A stretch of DNA of 64,000 nucleotides, taken from Bacteroidota bacterium. Its GTDB lineage: Bacteria; Bacteroidota; Bacteroidia; Chitinophagales; Chitinophagaceae. Under the pieces are notes generated by a model that did not search any database, was not told the origin of the DNA, and worked only from the letters and a program-made list of their open reading frames with translations. The DNA lies in assembly GCA_028876495.1 (NCBI GenBank), contig JAGWRO010000078.1, positions 1 to 64,000 on the forward strand, in the 5' to 3' direction. The position numbers were made by a program, and so were the translations under genes. Positions within the stretch are counted from its first letter, which is position 1. Every line of letters begins with the position of its first letter. This document shows positions 37,901 through 50,200 of this stretch, piece by piece.

Positions 37901-39260
37901 TGCAGGTGATAAAATTAAAGTGGTTATTGGACGTACTGGTGAAGTAAGAATTATGGATGTCAAAAATGATCGCTTACTCATCAATAATAATGTTCCTTAT
38001 GGTTCTACATTGAATGTAAAAGACGGACAAAAGGTGAGCAAAGGAGACGTGATCTGTACATGGGATCCATTCAATAATGTAATTGTTTCTGAAATTGATG
38101 GGGTTCTTAAGTTTGAAAATATTGTAGAAGGTGTTACTTATCGCGAAGAAGCTGATGAACAAACTGGTCACAGGGAAAAAGTGGTTATCGAAACAAAAGA
38201 TAAAACACGTATTCCTTCTATGATTATTGAAGGTAAAAAAGATTCAAAAGGATATAACCTTCCTGCCGGGTCTCATATTACTATGGAAGAAGGAGAAATG
38301 GTGAAAGCAGGACAGGTAGTGGTGAAAATACCTCGTGTATTAGGTAAATTAAGAGATATCACCGGTGGTTTGCCACGCGTAACAGAATTGTTCGAAGCAA
38401 GAAATCCGGGTAACCCTGCAGTCGTTTCTGAAATTGATGGTGTAGTTTCTTTCGGAAATATCAAGCGTGGTAACCGTGAGATTATAGTGGAAGCAAGAGA
38501 TGGTGTTATTAAGAAATACCTGGTTCCTCTAACAAGGCAGATTCTTGCACAAGAAGGCGATTTCATTAAGGCTGGTGTCGCTCTATCAGATGGACAAATT
38601 GCTCCTGCTGATATACTTTCAATTAAAGGTCCGTTTGCAGTTCAGGAATATGTAGTGAATGAAATACAGGAAGTTTATAGGTTGCAAGGTGTAAAAATCA
38701 ATGACAAACATATTGAAGTGATTGTTCGCCAGATGATGCGTAAAGTGACTATTGAAGATGCCGGAGATACTAAATTCCTTGAAGGAGATACTGAAGACAG
38801 GTACGACTTTAATGTTGAGAATGACTGGATTTTTGATAAAAAAGTGGTTACCGATTCCGGCGAAAGTACAAAAATGCGTCCGGGTAAGATCGTTACTTTA
38901 AGAGAAGTAAGAGAAGAAAATTCAATTCTTCGCCGTGCGGATAAGAAAACTGTTGAGTTCCGTGATGCACGCCCCGCAACTTCTTCGCCGTTGTTGCTCG
39001 GTATTACCAAAGCTTCATTAGGAACACAAAGCTGGATATCCGCTGCATCCTTCCAGGAAACAACCAAAGTGTTGTCTTCTGCCGCTATACAGGGTAAAAC
39101 AGATACCATGCTTGGCCTGAAAGAAAATGTAATTACCGGTCATCCGATACCTGCAGGTACAGGATTAAGGGAATTTGAAAACATGATCGTAGGTAGTAAA
39201 GAAGAATATGAATTGCTGATGACTACCAAAGAAGCGATGGCTTTTGACGAAGAAGAATAA
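34968..39260 (+). CDS. rpoC: DNA-directed RNA polymerase subunit beta'
   Basis: A 1430-residue subunit. The N-terminal zinc ribbon is intact ([25 protein letters not shown], near residue 65), followed by the clamp segment [18 protein letters not shown]. The catalytic magnesium loop [12 protein letters not shown] is near residue 470. The second zinc site is visible near residue 890 ([13 protein letters not shown]), followed by [21 protein letters not shown], and the C-terminal [27 protein letters not shown] region is complete. Co-transcribed with rpoB. Ends with the acidic tail AFDEEE and a strong terminator. Confidence 0.98.
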   Translation: MQRKENRPRPTFSQITIGLTSPDSILERSYGEVLKPETINYRTYKPERDGLFCERIFGPVKDYECACGKYKRIRYKGIVCDRCGVEVTEKKVRRERMGHIKLVVPVVHIWYFKSLPNKIGYLLGMSSKKLETIVYYERYVVIQAGIRADKGQNYSDLLTEEEYLDILDTLPKDNQMLPDEDPDKFIAKMGAEAVHDMLQRIDLDQLSFDLRNSAANETSQQRKADALKRLSVVEGFRDANTRINNRPEWMVMQYIPVIPPELRPLVPLDGGRFASSDLNDLYRRVIIRNNRLKRLLEIKAPEVILRNEKRMLQEAIDSLFDNSRKSNAVKAEGGRALKSLSDVLKGKQGRFRQNLLGKRVDYSGRSVIVVGPELKMHECGLPKDMAAELFKPFIIRKLIERGIVKTVKSARKLVDKKEAIIWDILENILKGHPIMLNRAPTLHRLSIQAFQPKLIEGKAIQLHPLVTTAFNADFDGDQMAVHVPLSSAAILEAQMLMLSSHNILNPQNGTPITLPSQDMVLGLYYITKGKKSTPEAPVKGEGKTFYSPEEVIIAYNELKIDLHAGIKVKVNIRNNDGTLTNKLIETTVGRVIFNQHVPKSAGFINALLTKKSLREIIGEIIKWTNIPTTAKFLDDIKQLGFRMAFKGGLSFNINDLIIPDTKESMIENASGEVDEVWDNYNAGLITNNERYNGIIDIWSRVDTRLTETLIQELAADKQGFNSVYMMLDSGARGSKQQIKQLAGIRGLMAKPRKSGSTGSEIIENPILSNFKDGLNVLEYFISTHGARKGLADTALKTADAGYLTRRLVDVAQDVVINEEDCGTLRGITVSALKDNEDIIEPLYDRILGRTSLHNVYDPLTDEILVEAGANITEDVATAITEAGVESMEIRSVLTCESRRGVCVRCYGKNLASGYTAQRGDAVGIIAAQSIGEPGTQLTLRTFHVGGVAGSASVESTLNARFDGTIQFDGLRTVDAVNNAGDKIKVVIGRTGEVRIMDVKNDRLLINNNVPYGSTLNVKDGQKVSKGDVICTWDPFNNVIVSEIDGVLKFENIVEGVTYREEADEQTGHREKVVIETKDKTRIPSMIIEGKKDSKGYNLPAGSHITMEEGEMVKAGQVVVKIPRVLGKLRDITGGLPRVTELFEARNPGNPAVVSEIDGVVSFGNIKRGNREIIVEARDGVIKKYLVPLTRQILAQEGDFIKAGVALSDGQIAPADILSIKGPFAVQEYVVNEIQEVYRLQGVKINDKHIEVIVRQMMRKVTIEDAGDTKFLEGDTEDRYDFNVENDWIFDKKVVTDSGESTKMRPGKIVTLREVREENSILRRADKKTVEFRDARPATSSPLLLGITKASLGTQSWISAASFQETTKVLSSAAIQGKTDTMLGLKENVITGHPIPAGTGLREFENMIVGSKEEYELLMTTKEAMAFDEEE

Positions 39261-39286
39261 TAATTAACTTTATTTCAAAAAAAATT

Positions 39287-39317
39287 AAAGGAGTAAGAGA
39301 GAATCTTGCTCCTTTTT
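39287..39317 (+). terminator. Intrinsic terminator of rpoBC
   Basis: AAAGGAGTAAGA and TCTTGCTCCTTT pair over 12 positions (one G-T) around a five-base loop, followed by five T. It lies 27 bases after the rpoC stop. Confidence 0.85.
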
Positions 39318-39332
39318 ATGTTAAGCATAAAA

Positions 39333-39362
39333 TAAAAATCTTTCAAAAAAGTTTGTTTACTG
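39333..39362 (-). repeat. Intergenic CAGTAAAC element
   Basis: Read on the minus strand, CAGTAAACAAACTTTTTTG leads into AAAGATTTTTATTTT. It lies six bases after the DUF4249 gene stop in its sense direction. Confidence 0.55.
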
Positions 39363-39368
39363 CATTTG

Positions 39369-40160
39369 TTAATGTATTTCTACGGTTTTGGAGCTTACTG
39401 TATTTGCACTGAAATAGCCTAATGCACCACCGCTGATGTTACTGTCAGGGTTAGCCGGGGCAGGGCTTGAAAAACCGCCATCTCCCGATATCTGCGAAAG
39501 TTCATTTAAATAATTAAAAACTGCTTTATCAATACAGTTCATTTGAACTTTTAAGGTAATTCCCGGTTTTACATCATCACTGTCATCATATAAGGTTCTT
39601 TTGATGTACCTGCCATCCGATAAACGATCGTCAAATACCGAATTCCCTCTGCCATTATTGAATTTTTTTCCGTCGGCAAATTCAATAAACTGGTAATAAT
39701 TATCTACACCTTCCGGATCCTGGAAATTGGCAATCGGGTAAATATCATTGTCTCTGCCCAATGTAAAAGTTAATGAATCCAGTTTTACCGGCTCAGGCAT
39801 TACAGAGGTAGCAGCATAATTTTTTCCGTTAACAGAAACCAATAATGAGTATCGCTCGCCGGGTTTGCCTTCCAGTTGGTGCGTAAAGTAATTTCCAGCT
39901 TCTTTTTCTTCCAAAGTATCTGTAATTCCATTGCCTGTAATAGTTACAAAAGCTCCTGAGACCGGTGGAAAATTGTTTACTGAAGTAAAGTCTACTGATT
40001 TTGAAACAGTGACTTTATAAGGGCCGGGGAGGTTGTTCACTTCGCCGGTGATTACCAATTGTACATCAGCGTTTTTAAGACTTACATTAATTACTTTCTT
40101 GCAACCCAGCAATGAGAAGAATATTAAAAAAATCAGATTATATGTTATCTTAATTTTCAT
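39369..40160 (-). CDS. DUF4249 domain lipoprotein, TonB-receptor partner
   Basis: A 263-residue lipoprotein with signal ending FSLLGC (Cys20). The domain pattern (LVITGEVNNLPGPYKVTVSKS, VSGAFVTITGNG, GNYFTHQLEGKPGERYSLLVSVNGKNYAATSVMPEPVKLDSL) is that of DUF4249, a family almost always encoded beside a TonB-dependent receptor, as here with five bases between them. It is probably a surface-exposed or outer-membrane accessory of the receptor, comparable in place to SusD but unrelated in sequence. The ligand is unknown. Confidence 0.88.
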   Translation of the reverse strand: MKIKITYNLIFLIFFSLLGCKKVINVSLKNADVQLVITGEVNNLPGPYKVTVSKSVDFTSVNNFPPVSGAFVTITGNGITDTLEEKEAGNYFTHQLEGKPGERYSLLVSVNGKNYAATSVMPEPVKLDSLTFTLGRDNDIYPIANFQDPEGVDNYYQFIEFADGKKFNNGRGNSVFDDRLSDGRYIKRTLYDDSDDVKPGITLKVQMNCIDKAVFNYLNELSQISGDGGFSSPAPANPDSNISGGALGYFSANTVSSKTVEIH

Positions 40161-40165
40161 CGGGC

Positions 40166-42481
40166 TTAAAATTTAAAATTATAAGTAACCGATGGAACCC
40201 ACCTAAACAATGAATATTGCACGGCCTGTGTTTTTTGTGGATCGGTCGGGTCATCCCGGAACTGAACAAAATAAGGATTTTCCCTGCCGTACACATTGTA
40301 TAGTGCAAAAGTCCAGCTTCCTTCAAACTTCTTTGTTTTTTTACCTTCTAAAGTGGCGCTCACATCAAGGCGGTTATTGGCCGGCATTCTGTACCCGTTT
40401 CTTTCTGCATAATAAAATACGGTTCTGCCATTTACCTCATATTTACCCGAAGGCCATGTTACCGCATTGCCTGTATTGAAAACAAAATCGGATGAAAATG
40501 TCCATTTTTTATTAAGCTGGTAAATAGCAACAATTGCAAGATTATGCGTTTGATCCTGCGTTGCCGGATACCAGTTGTTTTGGTTGACACTCTCTATCTT
40601 TCTTTCGGTTCGGGAAAGGGTATAACTTATCCAGCCATTCAATTTTCCAACCTTCTTTCTTGCGTATAATTCCAAACCATAGGCCCTGCCTTTACCAAAT
40701 ACCAATTGTGATTCTACCAATTGGTTCGCTACCAAAATTGCACCGTTTTTATAATCAATTTGATTTTGCAAATTTTTGTAATAGACTTCCCCAGAAAATT
40801 CATACTTGTTATTACCAAAATTGCGATAATATCCTGCCGAAAACTGGTCGGCAATTTCCGGCTTTACATTGTTACTGCTGGGTATCCAAAGATCAGTAGG
40901 ATTGCTTCCGGTTGAATTGGAGAGCAAATGAAGATTTTGTACGTTCCTGGAATAGGAGGCTTTTACTGAACTGAAATCATTTAGCTGGTAAGTAGCTGCA
41001 AATCGGGGCTCAGCCCTTAAGTACGATTTTACAATTTTTCCGGAAGCATAAGTTTCTGTTGTTTTTATACTACCGCTACTGTCGTACGTATAAAAATCGC
41101 CCGGGCCTACCATTGCAAACATTGAAATACGTAAGCCGGAATTGAATTTGAGCCTGTCATTTAAAGCCCATTCATCCGAAACATAGGCAGCTCCGTCGAA
41201 AGCGTATTTATCAGGAAGTATTAAAGAATTAAAAGATGAACTGGCTGAAGTTTTAATATTGCCGGGTGTAAAAATGTGTCGCGTGATATTAAAACCGAAA
41301 TTGACTTTATTTGAACTACCGGCAAAATATTGCAAATCTTCTTTCACGCTCAAATCTTTTATTCTTGAAAGAATAAAAAGTTTATTGTTTGTTTGGTTGA
41401 TGCTGATGTTATAATTGTAGTTACTGTAAATAAAAGAGGTATTCGAAAATAATTTATTGTTGAAAATGTGATTCCACCTGATAGTGCCGGTACTATTGCC
41501 CCATTGGATACCAAACTGGTTGCTGTAACCCAAAACATCCTTTCCGAAATAGCCCGACAAATACACCCTGTTATTAGGATTAAATTGGTAATTCGCCTTT
41601 GCATTCAGGTCGTAAAAATAAATAATGCTCTGATTCACAGAGCTATCATGTGAAAGTTTTAGAAATAAGTCTGCATAGGTTCTTCGGGCGCTTATCATAA
41701 AAGAACCTTTGTTTTTTACGATGGGCCCTTCTACATTTAACCGTGAAGAAATAAGACCGATACCACCGGTTACTTTATATTTTTTATCATCACCATCTTT
41801 CATTTTTATATCCAGTAATGAAGACAAACGGCCACCATATTGCGCCGGCATATCACCCTTGTAAATGGTAACATCTTTAATGGCGTCAGAATTAAATGTT
41901 GAAAAAAATCCCAGCAAATGCGAGGCATTATAAACCGTAGCTTCATCTAATAAAATGAGGTTTTGGTCGGCAGCACCGCCTCTTACAAAAAAACCTGAAG
42001 AGCCTTCGCCGGCCGATTTAATTCCCGGCAATAGCTGTATCGTTTTTAAAATATCCTTTTCGCCAAATAATACCGGTACGTTTTTTATTTCAGTCATGGA
42101 AATCTTTTGCATTCCCGGCAGGGTTTGGGTAATATCGTTTTTCCTTGAGCTGATAACTACTTCCTGCAGTTGAGTTGGGCGTGGTTTTAAATCAAGGTTT
42201 AATGTTCTGTCTTTCGAAAGAGAAACCTTTAAAGTATCGTTTTCATATCCTGAAAAAGTGGCGAGAAGGACATAATCATTTTTTGGAGCAGTAATAGAAT
42301 AAAATCCGTAAGCATTGCTCAGCACACTGTAAGTATTATTTCCAACCAAAACAATGGTAGCGCCGATGAGCGTTTCGCCAGTCTTCTGATCCCTGATCGT
42401 TCCGTTGATGGTGTACTTTTGCTGGGCAAAAGAAAGTAAAACTGTAAATAAGGCAACGGTTAAAAAAAATCCTTTCTTCAC
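40166..42481 (-). CDS. TonB-dependent receptor with carboxypeptidase-like N-terminal domain
   Basis: A 771-residue outer-membrane receptor. A signal peptide ends at FAQQ (about residue 20), then a carboxypeptidase-regulatory-like domain (residues 24-105, INGTIRDQKTGETLIGATIVL), the plug (about 115-225, LPGIKSAGEGSSGFFVRGGAADQNLILLDEATVYNASH) and a 22-strand barrel ending in VPSVTYNFKF. No extended SusC-specific features or an upstream anti-sigma system are visible. It is first gene of a two-gene operon with DUF4249. It likely imports an unidentified scarce ligand using TonB energy. Confidence 0.93.
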   Translation of the reverse strand: MKKGFFLTVALFTVLLSFAQQKYTINGTIRDQKTGETLIGATIVLVGNNTYSVLSNAYGFYSITAPKNDYVLLATFSGYENDTLKVSLSKDRTLNLDLKPRPTQLQEVVISSRKNDITQTLPGMQKISMTEIKNVPVLFGEKDILKTIQLLPGIKSAGEGSSGFFVRGGAADQNLILLDEATVYNASHLLGFFSTFNSDAIKDVTIYKGDMPAQYGGRLSSLLDIKMKDGDDKKYKVTGGIGLISSRLNVEGPIVKNKGSFMISARRTYADLFLKLSHDSSVNQSIIYFYDLNAKANYQFNPNNRVYLSGYFGKDVLGYSNQFGIQWGNSTGTIRWNHIFNNKLFSNTSFIYSNYNYNISINQTNNKLFILSRIKDLSVKEDLQYFAGSSNKVNFGFNITRHIFTPGNIKTSASSSFNSLILPDKYAFDGAAYVSDEWALNDRLKFNSGLRISMFAMVGPGDFYTYDSSGSIKTTETYASGKIVKSYLRAEPRFAATYQLNDFSSVKASYSRNVQNLHLLSNSTGSNPTDLWIPSSNNVKPEIADQFSAGYYRNFGNNKYEFSGEVYYKNLQNQIDYKNGAILVANQLVESQLVFGKGRAYGLELYARKKVGKLNGWISYTLSRTERKIESVNQNNWYPATQDQTHNLAIVAIYQLNKKWTFSSDFVFNTGNAVTWPSGKYEVNGRTVFYYAERNGYRMPANNRLDVSATLEGKKTKKFEGSWTFALYNVYGRENPYFVQFRDDPTDPQKTQAVQYSLFRWVPSVTYNFKF

Positions 42482-42541
42482 AAAATGAATTTAAAATAAG
42501 AAAGTAGTAATTGCAAATTTACCGCTTCCTGCCAGAAAACA

Positions 42542-42570
42542 GGAATCATTAAAATTTGTGGGTTTACCGG
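42542..42570 (-). repeat. Intergenic GGTAAAC element (variant)
   Basis: On the minus strand, CCGGTAAACCCACAAATTTT is followed by AATGATTCCTGTTTT, preserving the A/C-rich block and the GATTCCTG block with changes in the first three bases. An adjoining TTCCTG/CAGGAA hairpin lies at 42526-42545. Confidence 0.45.
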
Positions 42571-42604
42571 TTTTTACCAAAAATATTTTGCTGTTAAACG
42601 ACCG

Positions 42605-43114
42605 TCAGGCGCTTAAACGTTGAAGGTCTTTTAGCGTGGCAGCTTCTCTAAAGAGATTAATTCTTTTTGCCCAATAGGTTGCTCGTTTTGAAAGCAGCAT
42701 CATCATATAAATATCATCATTCATTTCATTGTAAAAGGGGAGAATAACCTCATCTTTTTCTTTTTGTTTAAAAATGCATTGTAAAAAGATGTGGTTAATA
42801 TGGCCGGAGGTTTTATTTCTTTGTTTAATTAGACAGCAATCTGCAAGTTCTTTCAATTGTATCACAATAATTTTTTTGGTGTTATTATTCAAAAAAACCA
42901 CTGAATAATTTAGCCGGTCTATGCCAATTATGTTTTTATTAAACCTCTGTTTACTATCAATGGTAAGGTGGTTATTTATCACAAAATCATTGAACTTTTG
43001 TAGTTGTTTTTTCTTTTCTTTTTTCTGTTTGTAACTAGCAAACCATGAAATGCCTACGGCAGTAATAACAATAAAAGAAATAAAACCAATAGCGATAAAA
43101 ACTGAATGCCCCAT
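42605..43114 (-). CDS. Single-pass membrane protein, unknown function
   Basis: A 169-residue protein with one N-terminal membrane segment (residues 5-27, VFIAIGFISFIVITAVGISWF) followed by a very basic stretch (KQKKEKKKQL), which predicts a cytoplasmic C-terminal domain. That domain has a beta-rich start (FVINNHLTIDSKQRF, YSVVFLNNNTKKIIVIQLKEL) and ends in a helical LLSKRATYWAKRINLFRE. No family was recognised. It stands alone between the TonB receptor operon and a divergent envelope protein. Confidence 0.65.
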   Translation of the reverse strand: MGHSVFIAIGFISFIVITAVGISWFASYKQKKEKKKQLQKFNDFVINNHLTIDSKQRFNKNIIGIDRLNYSVVFLNNNTKKIIVIQLKELADCCLIKQRNKTSGHINHIFLQCIFKQKEKDEVILPFYNEMNDDIYMMMLLSKRATYWAKRINLFREAATLKDLQRLSA

Positions 43115-43401
43115 ACTATAAAAATTTAGAAGTTCTTTTAATTACAGCTTAGAATTGCTGGTAAATAATTAATAAACCGCAGATTTTAAAAGTACAAAAT
43201 AAATAGCAACAGGCAAAAACCGGGAAATGAAGCGTTCTAGATTTTCTAAATAAATTTGTTTGCCTTGCAAAAAATAACGGGTTATTGCCAACCGAAATTG
43301 AAGATTTTAACTACTAATTATATTAACGAATCATTAGAGAAACGTTGCCTTATATTCGTTTGATGATTTTTTTTTCGTTCTGAAAATTAAAATAGATTGT
43401 T

Positions 43402-44022
43402 ATGAAGAAAGTGATTGTCCTTTTGTTGCTTCCATTGTGTTTCCATGCAAATGCGCAGGAAAGCGAAGGGGCACAATTTAAACCAAAGACAGGTTTTCAA
43501 AAACAAAAATTATTTACCGGCGGAAGTGCCAACATTGGTTTTTCAAGCGGAAGCACTATGTTGGGAATTACGCCTCAACTCGGCTATAGTCTTACCAACT
43601 GGTTGGATGCCGGCATCACCTTTAACCTTAATTATTTATCACAAAAAGATTATTATTCAGGTGACAAATTGAGACAAACTACTTATGGCCCTGGAGCATT
43701 TGTAAGATTGTTTCCTGTAAATTTTCTTTTTGCTTCTGCTCAATATGAATACAATTCAATGCACCTGAAATACATTCCAAATGTGGCCGGAAGTCCTTCA
43801 CAAATCAACACCCAAAATGCCAACAGCTTTTTAGTAGGTGCTGGTTATGCAGGAGGAAGAATGAGAGGCGGAAATACTTATTATTATTTGTCTATCATGT
43901 GGGATATTTCGGGCGATCCTAATTCGCCATACCATGACCAGTATGGGCGCACAAGTCCTGTTATACGTGCCGGATATAACATTGGTTTATTTCAAAACAG
44001 GAACAAAAGAGACTATCGATAA
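43402..44022 (+). CDS. Small outer-membrane beta-barrel protein
   Basis: A 206-residue protein with signal MKKVIVLLLLPLCFHANAQ. The mature part contains repeated amphipathic strands (FTGGSANIGFSSGSTMLGITPQLGYSL, WLDAGITFNLNYLSQ, FVRLFPVNFLFASAQYEYNSM, SFLVGAGYAGG), compatible with an eight-strand OmpX/OmpW-like barrel. It ends with VIRAGYNIGLFQNRNKRDYR. About 290 bases of AT-rich spacer precede it, with no recognised promoter. The role is unknown. Confidence 0.68.
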   Translation: MKKVIVLLLLPLCFHANAQESEGAQFKPKTGFQKQKLFTGGSANIGFSSGSTMLGITPQLGYSLTNWLDAGITFNLNYLSQKDYYSGDKLRQTTYGPGAFVRLFPVNFLFASAQYEYNSMHLKYIPNVAGSPSQINTQNANSFLVGAGYAGGRMRGGNTYYYLSIMWDISGDPNSPYHDQYGRTSPVIRAGYNIGLFQNRNKRDYR

Positions 44023-44040
44023 AGGTTATTCCCGAAACAG

Positions 44041-44067
44041 GAATCTTTCTTAAAAGTTTATTTACTG
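44041..44067 (-). repeat. Intergenic CAGTAAAT element
   Basis: On the minus strand, CAGTAAATAAACTTTTAAG is followed by AAAGATTCCTGTTTC. It is a well preserved copy between the small barrel gene and the hybrid kinase gene. Confidence 0.5.
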
Positions 44068-44258
44068 TGCTTCATTATCCTTGCAGCGTCGTTTATTGTT
44101 GATAGCCTTGTTACTTAAAAGGAATAAATTTTTTTGCCTCAAATTTTATATATTTACTGATCCTTTTTGATTTTACTGAGATCTTATCCTGTGAAAAATT
44201 ATTGCTGTGCCAATTGAAAATACATGCGTTGTATTTTGTAACCGTTCAATAAAAATTT

Positions 44259-47200
44259 ATGAACAGGCACTTCTTTTTTCAGATAAAGGATTACTTCCTT
44301 ACAGTAGCTTTCCTTATTTTTTCTTTTTTGCTGGTAAAAGTTTCATTTGCACAACCGGGCCATGAAAAAGGATTGCCATTTATTACCAACTACAGCGCCG
44401 GAGAGTCTGGCAGCCGTGGTACCTGGAGTGTAATCCAGGGAAATGACGGCAGAATGTATTTTGGTAGTTCAACCAACAAGGGAAATATTGTTGAGTATGA
44501 TGGAGTAAACTGGAATAAAATTGCAGCTCCTTATTCTTCCGCTGTTGCACGGTGCTTTGCAAAAGATAATAACGGCAGAATTTATTTTGGTGGCTCCGGC
44601 GATTTCGGATACCTCGATAAAGATGAGCTCGGCGAAACTGTTGAACATTCCCTTTTGCAGTTTGTTCCAAAAGATAAACGAGAATTTTTTGATGTCTGGT
44701 CAGTTAATACTGCGGGCAATGAGGTCTTTTTTTTATCAAGAGAAAGAATATTCCGGCTTACCAAAACGGGAGAAGGTAAAAATGAAACATGGAAAGTGAA
44801 AACGTGGGAGCCGCAAACCCATTTCATGTACAGTTTTTATGGGGATAATAATTTGTATGTGCACGAACAAAATGTTGGCCTTCTCAAAATGGAAAGCGAT
44901 TCGCTTGTTTTAATTCCCGGAAGTGAATTCCTTGGAAATGACAGGATGCAGGTAATGTTGCCTTACGACGGAAGCGAAAATTCAACGAACAACAAAAAAT
45001 ATCTCCTTGCTACTTTTACTCATGGTCTTTATCTCTTTGACGGTAAAAATTTTACTCCATTCAAAACATCGGACGACAAGATTTTTACCGGCAACATGGT
45101 TTACAAAGGTCTTTTTGTAAATGGAAAATATTTGTTTTCTGTTTTGGGAACGGGATTGGTTATTATGGATCATTCCGGCAAAGTTGAACAAATTATCAAC
45201 CGCGATGCAGGCTTGAAAAGCAATATTATTTATGCGCCATATATTGATTCAAGAGGGCAGTTGTGGTTAGGACTGGATGTAGGAATATCACGCCTCGATT
45301 ATAATTCGCCATTTAGCCTTTACAATTCTCAAAATGGTGTTGGGGCTTCTTTACTGTCTATGATGCGTGCACCTGATGGCAATTTATATGCCGGTACCCA
45401 AAATGGCTTGCTGCATTATAACGTTTCAGTTAATCGTTTTGAACAGGTAAATGAAATTCCCAAAAACCAGGTTTTTGCTTTGTTGGTGGATGGGAAAAAT
45501 CTGCTTGTAGGAGCAGGAGGTTTATTCTTAATAAAAGATGGTAAGATAATTACCGTTCAACCTTCGGTAACTAATAATCTCAATGTTTCAAGTTTAGCTC
45601 TTTCTATGAAATATCCCAATTTGTTGTATACCGGAACTTCTTTTGGAATTGCAATTTTTCAACGCAATCCCGGAAGCGAAAGAGGATGGGATTACTTAGG
45701 TTATTTGACCGGGATAAAAGGTGGAGAATTTCACAACATGGTAGAAGATAGCGAAGGAAATCTTTGGGCTATTTCGCGCAATAATATCTTATACAAAATC
45801 ACTCCTTCATTTAACGCTGCAGGACATCCGGATATATCTAAATTTAATATTGTTGATATTTCAACCTCCACGAATGGCTATGATTCTACAATCAACTCTT
45901 TATTCGCATTGAATCAACGTATATACTTTTCTTCAGATTCTTCTACTTATACTTTTAACTCCAAAAACAACCGGTTTGAAAAAACGCTTTTTGAAGGATT
46001 TAAACATTATGTGGCTACCCAGGATACAACAACCGGTAAAATCTGGCTCAGAGAAATAGCTGCCGACAGTTCAAAATCAATAATTGCAACTCCGAAACCC
46101 GGTGGCGGTTATCAAATAGATTCCACCAGTTTGTTACCCATTTCTTCAGAAACTTCTGGTGCAGTTTATCCCGATATTGATCAAACTGCATGGTTTAATT
46201 CTACCGACGGAATTATTCATTTTGATGAAAAACAAAAGGTAAATTACGATGCGCCTTATAAAACAATCATCAGCAAGATCAGTTCGGATACCTTTCGTTT
46301 AAACCCAACTGCTTCCTCTGCAACACCTGCCGAAATAAAATTTAATCGTAGTTCACTCAGGTTTGAATATGCTTCTCCCTTTTATGAACAGGAGAATAAA
46401 ACCCAATATCAAACCTGGATGGAAGGATTTGAAAAAACATGGAGTAAGTGGGGGCCAAATACTTATAAAGAATACACCAATCTTCCAGCCGGGAAATATG
46501 TTTTTCATGTCAGGGCAAAAAATGTATACGATAAAATAAGTAATGAAGCTACTTATTCGTTTACTATTCTACCTCCATGGTATAGTACCTGGTGGGCTTA
46601 TTTGTTGTACGCACTTGTCTTTTTGTTAGTCGGTTTTTTAATATTGAAATGGCGTACCCGGAAGCTGGAAGAAAAACATCGGGAACTGGAGAAAACGATC
46701 AAAGAAAGAACGGCTGAATTAAGTAATAAAGTAGAAGAACTGGCAGTTATTAATAGTGTTCAGCAAGGTTTGGTAGCTCAGTTAGATATCAATAAGATAT
46801 ATGAACTGGTAGGTGAAAAAATTCGTGAAATATTTAATGCTCAAACAATTGTAATTGCTACATATGATCTTAAATCTAATAATATAATTGAGAAATATTG
46901 CTATGAAAAAGGAGACCGGACCTTAATGGAACCCTACCAAGCTATTGGTTTTGGCAAGCATGTTATTGAAAACAGACAACCGATATTACTAAATAAGAAT
47001 GTAGTTGAAGAAGGGAAAAAATACGGAAGTGTAACAATGGGAGGGGAGCCTGCAAAATCGTTGGTTTTTGTACCCATGATTGAAAATGACCAGGCAACCG
47101 GACTTATCACTTTGCAGAATATGGACCAGGAAAATGCGTTTTCCGAATCTGATGTCAATTTATTGAAAACGCTTGCCAATAGTATGTCAGTCGCATTAAA

Positions 47201-50200
47201 AAGTGCTCTTCTTTTTGATGAAACCATCCGACTTCTTAAAGAAACAGAACAAAGGAATGCTGAATTGGCCGTTATTAACAGTGTTCAGGAAGGCTTGGTG
47301 GCACAGATGACTATGGAGGATATTTATACGTTGGTTGGAAATAAAATACGTGATTTATTTGATGCGCAAACGGTAGTAATAAGAAGTTACAATTATGAAA
47401 CTGAAGAAGAAGTTTACAACTACACTATTGAAAAGGGAGAAAGGCAAAGCATCGTTGAAAGGCCATTTGATGATTTTACTCGGCATATTCTCGAAACCAA
47501 AAAGCCGGTTATTGTAAACGAAAATTTTCTTGATTTTATTTCAAAATTTTCTGATGAAGCGCACCTTGTAGGTGAAGTGCCTAAATCAGCAGTATTCGTT
47601 CCAATGATTCACGGTGGAGTAGTTACCGGCAATGTAAGCCTTCAAAATATGGATCATGAAAATGCCTTTTCTGAATCTGATGTAAACCTTCTTAGCACCC
47701 TCGGCAACAGTATGAGTATCGCTTTAAAAAGTGCCCATCTATTTGACGAGACCACAAGGCTTTTAAAAGAGACTGAACAAAGAACGGCAGAGCTTTCAGT
47801 AATTAACAGCGTGCAGGAAGGTCTTGCTAAAGAACTGCATATGCAGGGAATTTACGAATTGGTAGGTGATAAACTGAGCGAGGTATTGCATACACTCGAT
47901 ATTGACATTCGCTTGTTTTCGCCGGAAATTAACGAAGTATCTTATCCTTATGTTCGTGATCATGGGAAACGGATCAATGTTCCACCCAGCAAGTTCTTAG
48001 GAATGTCGAAAAAGGTTTATGAGACAAGGCAACACATTATTATTAATGAAGATTTGCCTGGAAAAATGAAAGAATTTGGTTCGGTCTTGCTCCCCGGCAC
48101 CCAAATGGAAAAATCATTTATGGCGGTGCCGATAATGGTTTCTAACAACCCCATCGGAATGGTGAGCATGAGCAATTATGAAAAGGAAAATGCATTCAGC
48201 GATTCTGATTTACGTCTTCTTCAAACAGTTGTTTCTGCAATGAGCGTTGCATTGGAAAATGCCCGCCTATTTGATGAAACTACCCGACTACTAAAAGAAA
48301 CTGAACAGCGTACGGCCGAATTGGGCGTAATTAACAGCGTACAGGAAGGGCTTGTGAAAGAAATGAATATAGAGGCTATATATGAACTGGTTGGAAAACG
48401 CTTGTGTGATTTATTTCCTGATAGCCAAACCCTGGTTATAAGGACTTTTGATCATTCTAAAGGATTAGAGAATTGGCAGTATGCTATAGAAAAAGGAGTT
48501 CGCCTTCACAGCGAACCGAGGCCTGTAAACTGGATCAATAAAGAATTGATCGTTTCCAAAAAACCAATCCTGATTAATGAAAACTTCCTGGAAACAGCAA
48601 AGAATAAAGGAGGTATAAACGTTACCATCGGTGAGGCACCAAAATCAGTAATATTTGTTCCAATGGTAGTTGGTGATGTGGTAAAGGGATCAGTGAGCCT
48701 GCAAAATGTGGATACGGAAAATGCATTTACCGAATCAGATCTACGTTTACTAACAACGCTTACCAACAGTATGAGTGTAGCACTGGAAAATGCTCGCTTA
48801 TTTGATGAAACCAACCATCTTTTGGCCCAGGCAAAACAGCGGGCTTCAGAATTATCTACCGTTAATAATATCAGCAAAGCGCTGGCGTCCAAATTAAATC
48901 CCAGCGATCTGATTCAACAGGTGGGTGATCAGTTGCGCGATTTATTCAATGCAAATATTGTATATCTCGCCTTGCTAAATAAGAAAACGAACATCATCCA
49001 TTTCCCTTATCAGTATGGAGATAATATGCCTTCTATGAAATTAGGCGAGGGGCTTACTTCAAACATTATTTTAAAAGGCGACCCATTGCTTTTTAATAAA
49101 GATGTGGATGAAAAAACAGACCAGTTGGGGTTAAACAGGGTAGGAATTCCTGCCGCTTCATATTTGGGCGTTCCCATTCCTGTAGCTGATGAAATCATTG
49201 GTGTTCTGAGTGTTCAAAGTACCGAACAGGAAAATCGTTTTGACGAAAATGATCTGAGGTTGCTTTCAACTATTGCTTCTTCTGTTGGTGTTGCCTTGAG
49301 AAACGCTCAGCTATTTGAAGAGGTGGAACAGGCAAAAATGGAAGCTGAAAAAGCTACCAAAATTGCAGAAAAAGCCAATGAAGCGAAAAGCGCTTTTCTT
49401 TCTACCGTGAGCCACGAATTAAGAACGCCGCTTACTTCGGTTTTGGGTTTTGCCAAAATTATCAGCAAAAGGCTTCACGATAAAATCTTTCCAATAGTAG
49501 ATCAATCTGATCCTAAAACCGAAAAAACAGTAAACCAGATCAATGAAAATCTGAATGTGGTAATTTCTGAAGGAGAAAGGTTAACCCACCTGATAAATGA
49601 CGTTCTGGATCTGGCCAAGATCGAAGCCGGAAGAATGGAATGGAACCAGGAAAATGTTTCACTTGGCGAGGTTGTAGAAAGAGCTATATCTGCTACCACC
49701 TCACTTTTTGAGCAGAAAAACATTAAACTGGTTAAAAAAATTGATGAGAACGTTCCTGACATTATCGGTGATACCGACAAATTGATCCAGGTTGTAATCA
49801 ACCTGTTCTCTAATGCCGTGAAATTTACAGAGAAGGGAGATGTAACCTGCAAGGTTTACCAAAAAGGTAACGAAGTTATTGTGAGTGTAAAAGATACCGG
49901 CATTGGTATAGCATCCGAAGATTATGGAGCCGTATTCGAGCAGTTTAAGCAGGTTGGTGGTGATACACTTACTGATAAACCAAAAGGGACAGGCCTTGGG
50001 TTACCTATTTGTAAAGAAATCGTTGAGCATCACGGTGGCCGCATCTGGGTGGACAGCCAGGTTGGTAAAGGGAGCACTTTTTCTTTTGCCATCCCCTTTG
50101 TCCCTTCCGAAAATAATAGCCATCAAAAACCGATTCATTTAAATGACCTGGTAAGGCAACTTAAAGAACAAATGGTTTTTCCTGAATTAAAGCCAAATGG

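Noticed and set aside
43180-43235. A further copy of the intergenic element upstream of the small barrel gene (CTGGTAAATAATTAATAAAC at about 43160)
   Set aside because: Only loosely similar to the consensus in both halves; it was not counted among the 16 copies.
46720-49330. CRISPR-like or satellite repeat
   Set aside because: The repetition is protein-level GAF duplication with imperfect DNA identity and unit length above 500 bases.
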